A program made the translations under genes and the position numbers. DNA of 64,000 bases from Gorsachius magnificus (taxonomy: Eukaryota; Chordata; Aves; Pelecaniformes; Ardeidae): the NCBI GenBank assembly GCA_034008185.1, contig CM067086.1, positions 69,300,286 through 69,364,285 of the forward strand, read 5' to 3'. Each line of letters starts with the position of its first letter. Position 1 is the stretch's first letter. Below, one piece after another: positions 35,727-46,589 of the stretch. The notes under the pieces are model-generated. The model saw only the letters and a list, made by a program, of their open reading frames with translations. It made no database searches and was not told where the DNA came from.

Positions 35727-36125
35727 CCAGAACGTGTCCAGAGGAGCGCAACAAAGCTGGTGAGGGGTCTGGAGCCCCAGGCTGCTGGGGAGTGGCTGGG
35801 GGAGCGGGGGGGGTTCAGCCTGGAGCAGAGGAGGCTGAGGGGAGCCCTCATCGCTCCCTACAACTGCCTGAGAGGAGGGGGGAGCCGGGGGGGTCGGGCT
35901 CTGCTCCCAGGGAAGGGGCGATGGGACGAGGGGCACCGGCCTCAAGTTGTGCCAGGGCAGGGTGAGGTTGGCCCTGGGGACCCTTCCCCAAAGGGGGGGG
36001 GAAGGGGCCCGGGGGGGGTCCCCAGCCCGGGGGAATTTAACAGCCGGGCAGGGGCGGTCGGGGCCGGGGTTTGGGGGGGGGGGGGAAAGGGCTTTTCCAA
36101 CCCAAACGAGTCTGTGGTTCTATGA
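35727..36125 (+). mobile_element. CR1 LINE 3' fragment with collapsed G-rich segments
   Basis: It starts at GAACGTGTCCAGAGGAGCGC and follows the subfamily of 44888-45347 closely until about 35980. From there non-G bases between G-tracts are missing in several places, leaving runs of 8-13 G (for example 35993-36001 and 36073-36085). About 46 bases before the 3' end (the GGGATGGCAGGGTTAGGGG to GATGATCTTAAA part) are also missing. The end CTTTTCCAACCCAAACGAG and a short tail are intact. Confidence 0.9.
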
Positions 36126-38928
36126 GTTCAGAGCCATAACGGTTTGTTCTTCCATCCCACCTGCTGAACCGTGCCTCGTCCTGTGCATGCAGCACAGAAG
36201 AGGCAGGAGGTGCCATGCCAGCCCCTTGCAGCACCGGGGACAGCACGGACGAGCTCTGGTCCAGCCCAACTCGCGTGGATAGCCACAAAGCGAGGAGGAG
36301 ACCACGGCTGGGGCCGTGCTGCCTTCTCCTGCCCAGGAGAAAGAACACAAAGCTGGGTGTAGGGAGGGCAGAGCTCCTGCCGGGCCAGGGTGGTCCCACC
36401 AGCTCGGGCAGTCACCAGTGCATGCCAGCGGTGGGAAGGGGGAACTTGCTTTGCGTCACTTCAACCGGCCCCATGTCATCGCATGCCCTTTCCAACAAAA
36501 ATTACATGAGCTGCCTTCTTCCCCCACCCATCCCACGCACCACGGGAGACGGGGACGCCAGCCCCGCCTGAGCCTCATCGCTTCCATCTCCAAACACTCC
36601 CCGCCGCAGGAAAGCTGCACTGCGGGATCCCCGCCTCTCTCACATTAATTCCACTTCCAGCAAGCCAGTATTTGTTGATACCAGAGTTACATGCAGATAT
36701 CACAGACTTTTATTCCAAGTATTACAAGAACGGCTATAATCTCTCGATTCTTCCTTTGCTCCTTATCGTACTAGTTCAGCTCTTGCCTGCTCCACAGCGT
36801 TGCTGCCTTTGTATTGCCCTTTCCTCAAATTTGCATTCAGACAACAATTAGAGTGTACAGTGCACAGCTGCATCGCAGCACACGAGCATTTATTTCTCTG
36901 CAAGGCTGGCAGCAACATGAACCTGCACTTCTTTTATTAATGGGAAGCCACCGGAAAGATCACTGCATTCCTAGAGCAACATCAGGGCTTTTGCCCTTGG
37001 TGGTGTCTCCCACCACACTGGATACGCCGTTGGGTGTTCAGCAGATAAATAAGTCAACAACTCCTGGAGAGAGCAACCAGACAGCGGCCACAACGAAGGG
37101 TCCCTGATTTGCATGGTCTGCTCATTGATCACCCGTGGTAAATCCTGGCTATGGACTACAGAAAAAATAGGGAACTGCTTTCTTCGACATACTCTCCTTC
37201 TTTCTTTGTGTGCTTCAAAGCCTTCGCGCGCAGCCAGCCTCCGGGAAGGCACGGCAGAGACTGGCACTGCGGGGACGGAGGCTCGCAAAGAACGATGAGG
37301 CTTGCAAAGGACGACTGTGGCAGAAGAGAAAGAGAGCCCCGTTTGAAATGGGGAAAGGGAAAATGTGCAAGCCCTTCCCTCTCCCCATCGCAGGCTCCCA
37401 CTTCCTCGTCCCAGCTAGAGTGAAGAAGGAAAAAATATACTTTAAGAGAAAGATTCCTTTGAAATGAGGCAGAACATGGTTACAGAGAGATTAAGATGAT
37501 GGCTTATGATCAGGGCACAGCCAGCAAGGAACAGTAACTTTGGGAACAATGGAAAATTCACAGGTACGAGATCTGAGCACAGTCAAGGCTGCTGGAAACT
37601 GCAGTGCAGGCAGCAGGGTGAAAAGGTGCCCAGGCTTTACCGGGGCTTTTTCTTCCTGTTATTTTACCGATAACAGGGAAGGGGGTGAGAAGCAGCAGAA
37701 ATAATCAAGGCTCTCCGGATCTTACAGGGAAACTATGGAAGTATAGAACAACTGTGTCATCTCTGTTTCCCCACAGTCAGTCTCTACCTTCTCTGAGCTG
37801 ACGCTCAAACAAGCATTTCATAAACCAGATGCGTGTTTGGAGATACAGGGAGTGACAGGCGACGGGATGATAACCCACTGATTTTAAAGGGGTGGTACCC
37901 TGAAGGGACACATGGAATGCAGTCCTCTTGAGGACTTTAGAACTTTCAAAGTTCAACATGAAGATGACTTTTTTTAGGTGACATAAATGTAATCGAGATT
38001 ATATTTTAACCAGGTTATTAGGAGCGGTGCCGAAGGAAGACACCTTGACCGTCGGCAGGGCAGTGGCCTGCCATGGCATCGCTCCCTGCCCAGCACTGCC
38101 GCATCCCAGCTCCCCAGCATCCCGATGGCAGGACAGCCCGGAGGAGAGAGGGCTGCCCTGGACAGAGGCAAAACAGCTTTTCAGCAGGCACTCGAGCCCT
38201 CCTTCAGGTAAGAAACAGAGGGGGCAACATTCAAGACCGGTTAATGACCGTAATGTAATTAAACAGTTCCAAAGGGGTATCTTAGCAAGGGTAAATTGCC
38301 CTGAAGGGTAGCAGCCCTACAAGGGGTTAGCAGTAGGTCTGTGGAGGACTCTTCTATATGGTCTCTACGCCTGTATCAGACAGCAGTACTGGCAGTGATC
38401 TCAATTTTTCATCTCCAGCAGAGTTAAGAGCTGTTTTCCAGTCCTCTCCTGGAAGCTCTAACGTGGGACTCCCCTGAGGATCAGGGCTGAGAGGCCAAGG
38501 ACAAACTACTCTCCCATTTTGCGGGAGCTGCCTTGTTTACATGCTTCAGCGATCTAAAACACAGTCAAAACCAGAAAGGCACAACAAATGAAAAACTCAG
38601 AATAGAAACAGTCCATTTCTGTTTGGAATCACTCCCCGTTCGTGGTGCAAAGCCCGTCAGGACCATCGCACTCCTGCAGAGCCTGCTCATGATGCGGCGC
38701 TTGCTGGAGGGCAGTGCTTAAATGGAGGGATTTTGGGGTAGCTCGGTGTTCTTGCAGTGTAAACCACTGCTCTGCGCCCCCAGCACGCAGGCAGCCGCAG
38801 CCGTGGGACAGCGAGGGGAAGGCAGGAGCAGATTAATCTCCGTAACAGGTTAATAGGAAGCGGCCACTGCAAAGCTGCTCTGGGCAGGGGTGGCTTTAAA
38901 GGCCCGTTCTGAGGTGCAAAGTTTCACA
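36126..38928. other. Unique DNA, no gene recognised
   Basis: About 2.8 kb. Open frames of 90-120 codons at 36037-36650 and 36971-37470 overlap on both strands and show no domain. No repeat recognised. Confidence 0.5.
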
Positions 38929-39714
38929 AAATCCCAGAATCCCAGATTGGCAGGGGCTGGCAGGGCCCTCCAGAACTCCCCCAGTGCCACCCCCCTGCCC
39001 AAGCAGGCTCACCCAGAGCGGGGGGCACAGGACAGCGGCCAGGCGGGGGTTGAAGATCTCCAGAGAAGGAGACTCCACAGCCCCCCTGGGCAGCCTGGGC
39101 CAGGGCTCCATCACCCTCACAGGCAACAAGTTCTTCCTCCCGTTCCACTGGAACCTCTTCTGCTTCAGGTTGTGCCCATGGCCCCTTGTCCTGGCGCTGG
39201 GCACCACTGGGAAGAGTCTGGCTCCGTCCTGGTGACCCCCACCCTTGAGATATTTGTAGGTGTTGATGAGGTCCCCTCTCAGCCTTCTCTTCTCCAGGCT
39301 GAACAAGCCCAGCTCCCTCAGCCTTTCCTGGTAGGGGAGATGCTCCAGTCCCCCCATCATCCTTGTTGCCCTCCTCTGGACTCTCTCCAGGAGTTCCTCA
39401 TCTTTCTTGAACTGGGGAGCCCAGAACTGGACCCAGTGCTCCAGGTGGGGTCTCAGCAGGGCAGAGCAGAGGGGGAGGAGAACCTCCCTAACCCTGCTGG
39501 CCACGCTCCTCTTAATGCACCCCAGGGTGCCATTGGCCTTCTTGGCAACCAGGGCACCCTGCTGGCTCATGGTCAGCCTGTCGTCCACCAGGACTCCCAG
39601 GTCTCTCTGGGCAGAGCTGCTTCTCAGCAGGTCAGCCCCCAGCCTGTACTGGTGCATGGGGTTCAACCTCCCCAGGGGCAGCACTCGACACTTGCCCATG
39701 TTGAACTTTTTCAA
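38896..39714 (-). pseudogene. CR1 ORF2 C-terminal region, uninterrupted frame of 272 codons
   Basis: A single minus-strand frame covers the region after the reverse transcriptase domain. Recognisable CR1 blocks in order are [20 protein letters not shown] (about residues 5-24), [79 protein letters not shown] and [16 protein letters not shown]. The usual ORF2 stop near the GGGTG segment is lost, so the frame reads through the 3' untranslated part into flanking DNA. It lacks the endonuclease and reverse transcriptase, so it is a remnant, not a working gene. Confidence 0.9.
38929..39714 (-). mobile_element. CR1 LINE 3' fragment, about 785 bp, well preserved
   Basis: In antisense it runs from the tail (AAAATCCCAGAATCCCAG) to CTTGCCCATGTTGAAC, where AT-rich unique DNA begins. 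It is closely similar to the copies at 24.1 and 54.6 kb. It lacks frameshifts over its whole coding part, unlike most copies here. Confidence 0.95.
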
Positions 39715-40832
39715 TTAGAATCACTTCAATTATTGTTTCAATTATAATCACTTCAGTGTTATCCTCTTTAGGCAATTCCTAGAAGATAAGACCTCACAAC
39801 AGTTGCTGCCATAATATTCTAACATTCTCCAGATGCATTCTGGTTTTATTTTAAAATTTTGGTAGAAAATGATATCATCAGTGGAAAGTAGGAGGAAAAA
39901 GAAAGAGTGAATACCTTCATTGCTCAGATAGCTTCCAGATGTCTCTTCAGAACTTTTTTTGGAAGTATTTGCTGGTGCAGAATCTCCTACATCATTTTCC
40001 CAGGAGTGCTGTATGGGTTACATGGCTGCTTATCAGATTAGAATTCATTTCAGACAATTCATTCCCTTTCAGAACAATGTGGCTGGAAAACGCTCTTTGC
40101 TGGGACACCTCTTCCTGCAGTAACCGGCTCCAATGGAAATAAAGTCAGGGACGAAGTTGGTCTTACACACCAGAAACCAAAATAAATTTACCAGGATGCT
40201 CATCTTCCACTTCTCTCCCCACGTTCCCCCCGTGCCGCAGTGCCCAGCATCCAGCACAGTGACATATGCAGGGAAATTTGGGGGGAACTCCAAAGAAGAA
40301 CTGGGGCACAGCTGTGCTCCCAGGGCACAAGGGGAAAACTACATCGGCCCACTGGTGTCCCGCTGGATCCAGGCACTGGATCACTGAACTGATGAACAGT
40401 TGACACAGTTAAAGGGGGGTGGGAGGAGAAAAGCCAGCTTAGACTGAACCTCTGGTGCTCTTCTGCTTCCATTAATGGATTACTCATACTGGAAAGATTA
40501 TTAATGCAAAAAAATCATTTGTATTGGTAATCTTTTCTGGGAGCTACGTGAGAGTCCTAAGGAGTTTTTTAAATAGAGATGGGCCTAAATTGAAGATGCT
40601 TTTTGGTTCAGATTAATTTCTTTTTCTAATGGATAGACACTGCCTACTTTAGCAAACACAGTAGTCTCCTCTTCCCTAGGAATTTAGTTGCTGTAATTGA
40701 ACAATTAATGTTTCCATTGAAAATGCCTACTTGAAAGCATTTTATTTCTGTCATAAATTTGGAGCGGGTCGAAAACCCTCAGCAAAGGCTGGAAGTGCTT
40801 GGGTGTGTTTCAGCAGATGGGAGAAAAGGTGC

Positions 40833-41030
40833 CGCAGGCGGGAGAAGGCAGCGCCGCGCCGGCGCTCCGCAGGCAGCACCCTGCCAACACGTGGCCAACG
40901 CTCTCCCTCGTGCCCTTCAACGCGGGGTGATTTGCTGCGGGGCGCGTTCTTGCAGACAGGAGCAGCACAGGACCACGCGTCCCGCCCCGCGCCCCAAAGC
41001 GAAGCAGGGACCAAGCAAACACCTCCCCGT
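40833..41030. promoter_or_regulatory. CpG-dense patch (candidate small CpG island)
   Basis: I count 23 CpG dinucleotides in 198 bases by eye. The surrounding window is CpG-poor, and no CR1 or LTR accounts for the patch. CpG islands of this size often mark promoters or poised enhancers of developmental genes. No first exon is recognisable nearby, so function is inferred only. Confidence 0.4.
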
Positions 41031-42682
41031 CCCAGGTCTGTGCTGCTGCCTGCCCCGCTCTGCTCCGCCACCGGCACCCATCCTCCCTCGCCCCGCTCCA
41101 GAAGACCAATTATTAATGTAAGGATGGGCGCTGCCTATCAAACCAGAACATTTTGACAACAATTCCAACGTTAATCATGTTCTTCATACCACATCCACCA
41201 CCTATTATCATTAATATTTGCAAAGAATATTGAAGACTTTTGTCCCTCTCATATATAAGTGGCTTTAATTATAACATTAGTTATTAATATCTGTGCTAAT
41301 AGTACCACCATTACCGTATGATTTCTTAATCATGCATCAAGCTTACTATGTAGCGAATACCACCTTCATTCTGGATGCCAATTAGCTCCAAAGACGACAA
41401 TTAAACATATTTATGCAGATTTATGCAAACACTAAAACAAACTCATCCCCATACACAGGATTCGTTATGTTTTAGGTTCCTGTGGCTACAGCTCATAACA
41501 GCAACGTGTGCTCAGCTTGCACGACATCAACTGCAAACAATTATCACCAGCTCAATCGGCCCAGGTTAGCCCAAGACTTAATTTCTTTGTGTAGTTTGCC
41601 AATGCCATCAAATCACAGACGCTAGCACTTGAACAGACTGATGGTGATAACCCAACCTACCCCTCCACCTCAGGGCAGAAACCACCACACCCAAGCCCCA
41701 TCACCAGGATGTGTTCACGGCGGCACTCAAGTTCTGTACTGTACGCAGATGCAGATTGTCTACAGAGCACCAATTTTATCTAGGGCAGGGATTTTTACGC
41801 TTCACTGCTTCACTGCGTCACATCTCCCGTCATTTACTGTTATGTCTTCCTCAGCCAAGATCTGGAAGACACAGAAATAATAGGAATGTTTGTGGCCTTT
41901 GACTCTTCATGTCACCTATATCTTGCTCAAGCACGCAAATACACAGTAATTAGAGCTACTTTATATCAAAAGCCAAAATATTGCTAAGCAGCTGCTTTTG
42001 CCTTCTCTTTTTCCAGCCACCACAGCCAGTGTCATAGTCCTCCTCCTCTTCCCCTAACCCTGCTTTTCCTACCGACCTCCACAAGGATGACACTTTGCAG
42101 GCATTCCCCCCAAAATGGCCCTGAAGAATTTCAGGGTGGCCCACATTTCTGAAACACAATAATTAACAATTTGTTGCTGTTCATTCATATACAACCCAAT
42201 ACTAAAAGAAGGAACAGCACCCAACACCTAAAGAGCGAGCCAAGAGCTGGCCATGGACGCAAGTTGCACAGTCATGGTGGGAACACAGCTAGTATCTGTG
42301 GAGGAGGCCAGGCCAGGTGACCAGCAAGGTCACTCCATTGCCACCACCAACTGTCGTACCTCCAGTGTACACGTTCATCCTTGGGTATGAACATGTGAGA
42401 GAAGGGCTCAGAGAGGGGTGGTTACAGTTCCTGCCTGGCTCCTCTAGCTTCAGCCCCTTCTCAGGCCACCAGTCTCATGCTGGGGGTCATCAGATGACCT
42501 CCCTACAAGGCAGAAGACACTTGTCGATAAACTCCTCTCAGGCATTGATAAAGCCTGGGCAAAAGTGATAGTGATGAAGACCCAGCCCGAAGTCCCGTAT
42601 CTGGATCTCTCCAAGAGCAAGACGAGCCGGGTCTCGCACAGACACAAAGATGAGCTGAGCCGGGGAACAGATGACCAAACGG

Positions 42683-42690
42683 TATAAAAG
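42683..42690 (+). promoter_or_regulatory. TATA-box-like element
   Basis: TATAAAAG preceded by GG, a good match to the TATA consensus, in a moderately GC-rich context. No LTR structure or exon is recognised around it, so it may be chance. Confidence 0.2.
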
Positions 42691-43642
42691 AGAACACGCA
42701 GGAGGCTGCAGTGAGCCACAAAAGGCAGAACCACAGCAAGTCAGCCCAACCTTGTGTGCTAAAACGGAGCAGCTGGGAAGACCCCTCTGCCGTTGCCCTC
42801 TCTGTACCAGGACATAGCCCAACAGACTGAGTCACCATCATCTAGCGTTACTCAAACCAGATCACCCACGGGTTTTTCCCCATGCCCTGACCCTGTCAGA
42901 GAGGCTGGGAAGGATGCACTTAGCAAACGCCACACCTAGGGTTGGCTCTTCTGGAACTGAGCAAATTTTCCCTCACCAAATATCTGTTTGTTACCTAACG
43001 TTGAGGAGATAGAAGGCTGCAGTGCAAGTAGTTCTTGGCTCACCTACAGTTTGTCTAGAACCACTATTTTGTTATTCATTAAATGTATAAATAAATAATG
43101 CACTGCTGTGCTTCTCTGTATTCTTTTTTTTACTATTTGGATATGAAAAGTTGCAAAATTAAAAAAGTTTTACACATAAACCTAACTGGATATTTTAATC
43201 CTCTTTGCAAGCTTGTGTATAGGTTTCATACCTTAAGGCTGTGGTGCATAATTAACGTGCCCTGCTCCCATCACGGCTTTCTGCTAGAAAAGAGTCTGGA
43301 TGTTATCAGAAAACACCTTCTCTAATTTTAGTATGCAAAATTCTAATTACAGTATGAATTTTTTATTTCTTAATTCTTTACCATTTTTATTCACCCTCTG
43401 GGTACTGAAATATAATTAGTTCTGCTTTACACTAGATTTATGTGTATTATCATATATATTAAATTTTCAGTTCTGTAACTTTTTTCATTTTTATTGCTTC
43501 CCACACTGACAACGTTCACTTCATTAAAAACATGTAATCCCTGAGCTGTGATCAAGACATAATTGCACATTTTTGTATTATAATAACATGCATGTTCTTC
43601 ATATTTTATTAGTGAAACCCCCGTTATGCTTGTACCACTTCG

Positions 43643-43797
43643 AGGTGGTCGAGTCCCCACCCCTGGGGGAATTTAAAAGCTGGGCAGACGAGGTGCTTAG
43701 GGCCAGGGTTTAGTGGTGGGATGGCAGGGTTAGGGGAATGGTTGGGCTTGATGAGCTTAAAGGTCTTTTCCAACCTAAACGATTCTATGATTCTATG
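43643..43797 (+). mobile_element. CR1 LINE 3' end, 155 bp
   Basis: It opens at GAGGTGGTCGAGTCCCCACC, then has GAATTTAAAAGCTGGGCAG, GGGATGGCAGGGTTAGGGG and TTTTCCAACCTAAACG, and ends with GATTCTATGATTCTATGA. The intact tail suggests limited age. Confidence 0.94.
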
Positions 43798-44887
43798 ACT
43801 TGACATTTTAACGTAGCCAGCCCAGTAAAGCAGCCTCAAACCCAGGGTGAAATATGAAAACTATAAGACCCTTCTATCCCCCCCCCCCCCCCCCCCCCCA
43901 TAAAATAAATAGCTAAGAAAAAGAGAATCAAAATAAACTGAAATAAGGCATTCTGGTTTCTAGATAATCTGGTAGCAACTGAGCCAAAGAGAAGGCTGTG
44001 AGTAGGAGTCCCGTTAGGAATATGTGATTTTTTGGATGAAAAACAAATGAACGGAATGTAATTTCTGAGGAGTATATTTTCGTAGGCAAGAGAAAGGGAT
44101 GTGCCCAAAGGGGTATGGGTTAGCGCGAATTCTAAGTCCACGCCACAGAGAGCACAACTCCGGGACGCCAGCTGGGCCAGCCACAAAAGCGCTCCGAATG
44201 CCGGTGCACGTGGAGATGGGGCAGCAAGGCTGCGCTGTGCACGACCCCGGCTGGTCCCCGGGATGTCCTCGCTGAGCCATCCTGCCATCAGCGGGGAAGA
44301 CGGCAGAAAGGGAGAACATGGACCTGGGGGTGAGAAAGCCTCCTCGGGCGGAGTGGAGTGCTGGGCGGCGCCGCGCATCCTCGCACGCTGAAGACCCCAA
44401 CACCTCCGCACCTGAGGCTGCTGCCGTAACCTATCTGAGTGCAGAGAAAATGGGAGTTACTCCCAACTGGCAGTGGAGGCACTGAATTGTGCCGTGCTGG
44501 GCCATTTATCTGCACAATGGCCTCCCTTCAATAATCTCAGTCGTTCAAGTCAGCGGCTGCAGCAGCTGTGAACCTCCCGAGCGGCACGAAGCGCCAAAGC
44601 CAACATTTGCAACCACAAGGAGGTGACAAGTTGAGTCTAACTGGACAAAACCTATGACTACCTTAGCAGGTAGAGAAAGTATTCCAGAGGGAGGAAGACG
44701 CAAGTGGAAAAAGATTATAAAAATACAGTGAGAACACAATCTGCCACTGCAGTGCCAACGTGGCAGAAGCCACAGAGCGAGCCAGCCCACGCGCTCGGGC
44801 AAGAAGATCCACCTCCCCAGGAGCAACCTCCCCAGTTCCCCCACCAACAGGGGCAGCAGATGGACGTGATGCTGTCTTCTGGTGCCT
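43798..44887. other. Unique DNA with a long poly-C run
   Basis: Contains C22 at 43878-43899. A 191-codon minus frame (43836-44411) runs through the poly-C (read as glycines) and has no recognised domain. 44340-44400 is CpG-rich. Confidence 0.5.
43878..43899. repeat. Poly-C tract, 22 bases
   Basis: An uninterrupted C22 homopolymer (G22 on the minus strand). Its true length is uncertain because such runs are hard to sequence. Confidence 0.9.
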
Positions 44888-45347
44888 ATGTCCAGAGAAG
44901 GGCAGCGGAGCTGGGGAGGGGTCTGGAGCCCCAGGCTGCTGGGGAGCGGCTGGGGGAGCTGGGGGGGGTCAGCCTGGAGCAGCGGAGGCTGAGGGGAGCC
45001 CTCATCGCTCCCTACATGCCTGAGAGGAGGGGGGAGCCGGGGGGGTCGGGCTCTGCTCCCAGGGAAGGGGCGATGGGACGAGGGGCACCGGCCTCAAGTT
45101 GTGCCAGGGCAGGGTGAGGTTGGCCCTGGGGAACAATTCCTTCCCCAAAGGGCTGTCAGGCACTGGAAGGGGCTGCCCAGGGAAGGGGTCGAGTCCCCAG
45201 CCCTGGGGGGATTGAACAGCTGGGCAGAGGCGGTGCTGAGGGCCAGGGTTTGGGGGTGGGATGGCAGGGTTAGGGGAATGGTTGGACTTGATGATCTTAA
45301 AGGGCTTTTCCAACCTAAACGATTCTGTGATTCTATGATCCTATGAA
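44888..45347 (+). mobile_element. CR1 LINE 3' fragment, 460 bp
   Basis: It begins at ATGTCCAGAGAAGGGCAGC (family residues VQRRAAEL) and includes GGTCAGCCTGGAGCAGCGG, GGGCTGTCAGGCACTGG and GGGTCGAGTCCCCAGCCC. It ends at CTTTTCCAACCTAAACG with GATTCTGTGATTCTATGA. It is the best intact reference in this window for its subfamily and shows what is missing from the 35.7-kb copy. Confidence 0.95.
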
Positions 45348-45897
45348 GACCGGTTCAGGTATTAATTTCCTATCAGCCCTGTGAAGTCCATTTGTGGTTG
45401 TCTTGTTAATGCACTACTCTGTAGATACAAAGCAAAAAATACGTTTTGCAAGTGAAAAGATGCCTCAGGCCACTGAGTAGGTGGCATTAACTACGCAGAC
45501 TTGAGTATGCTCTTTGACTGAAGGGGCTTCCCAATAACTCCTGGTAGCAGTTGTAAACTGAGCTACAAAGTCAGCCTGCCTGCAGAAGAGAAAAGAGGGA
45601 AACCCCACCAGTGAGCGGGCTCTCTGGAAGCGTGGGAGACGCTAGACAACACGCAGGAGAACTTCCCTCCCGCACACAGGGGTTTTGCTCCTGGCAACAG
45701 AAGCTTCAGAAACACTGGGTGGGTTTGGCAGCTTCTGGGTTCACTTGGGCAGAAGAGGCTGAATGCCAAAGTTGTGCTACACGAGCGTCAGTGCTGAGCT
45801 CTGTAGGAAGACATCAATTACAACAGGAAAGGTTTAGATCTGTATAAAAAGAAGGTGAAAATTCAGGCCACGTTGTAAGGTTGGGGGAAGAAAGGAT
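45348..45897. other. Unique spacer between two CR1 copies
   Basis: 550 bases with no recognised gene or repeat. Confidence 0.55.
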
Positions 45898-46589
45898 CAG
45901 GAGCCCTGCCGAGAGGGACTTGGGGGCGCTGGTGGATGAAAAGCTGGACATGAGCCGGCCATGGGCGCTGGCAGCCCAGAAGCCAACCCTACCCTGGGCT
46001 GCATCAGGAGAAGCGTGGCCAGCGTCGAGGGAGGGGATTGTGCCCCTCTGCTCTGCTCTGGGGAGACCTCCCCTGGAGCCCTGCGTCCAGCTCGGGAGCC
46101 CTCAGCACAAGGAGGACATGGAACTGTTGGAGCGGGGCCAGGGAGGGCTCTAAAATGCTCCGAGGGCTGGAGCCCCTCTGCTCTGAGGCCAGGCTGGGAG
46201 AGTTGGGGGTGTTCAGCCTGGAGCAGAGGAGGCTGCGGGCAGAGCTGAGTGCGGCCGCTCAGGGCTTCAAGGGGGCCCAGAGGAAAGGGGGGGACAAGCT
46301 TTTTAGCAGGGCCAGCTGGGACAGGACAAGGGGGGATGGCTTTAAACTGAAGCAGGGGAGGGTTAGGCTGGATCTAAGGAAGAAATTCTTTCCAGTGAGG
46401 GTGGTGAAACCCTGGCAGGGGTTGCCCAGAGAGGGGGTGGAGGCCCCATCCCTGGGAACATTCCAGGCCAGGTTGGAGGGGGCTGTGAGCAACCTGATGT
46501 GGTTCAAGGTGTCCCTGCTCCTGCAGGGGGGTTGGGCTGGGTGACCTCTGGGGGTCCCTTCCCACCCAAACCATTCTATGATTCTGTGA
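45898..46589 (+). mobile_element. CR1 LINE 3' fragment, about 690 bp
   Basis: It starts in ORF2 at GAGAGGGACTTGGGGGCGC (residues ERDLGALVDEKLDMSRP) and continues through the C-terminal region with one frameshift near 46110-46150. It ends with GGGTCCCTTCCCACCC and ATTCTATGATTCTGTGAT. From about 46090 onward it is almost the same as 28353-28897. It lies only 550 bases from a different CR1 subfamily in the same orientation. Confidence 0.95.

Larger units (their letters stand above)
39715..43642. other. Unique DNA with a CpG-dense patch and an AT-rich TAAT cluster
   Basis: Almost 4 kb with no recognised repeat. It includes the CpG patch at 40833-41030, the TAAT-rich block 41105-41470, a TATAAAAG at 42683-42690 and an AT-rich stretch 43080-43620. 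Open frames up to 141 codons across the CpG patch have no recognised domain. Confidence 0.5.

Noticed and set aside
43836..44411. 191-codon minus-strand frame containing a glycine run
   Set aside because: The glycines come from the C22 homopolymer; nothing else in the frame is recognisable.
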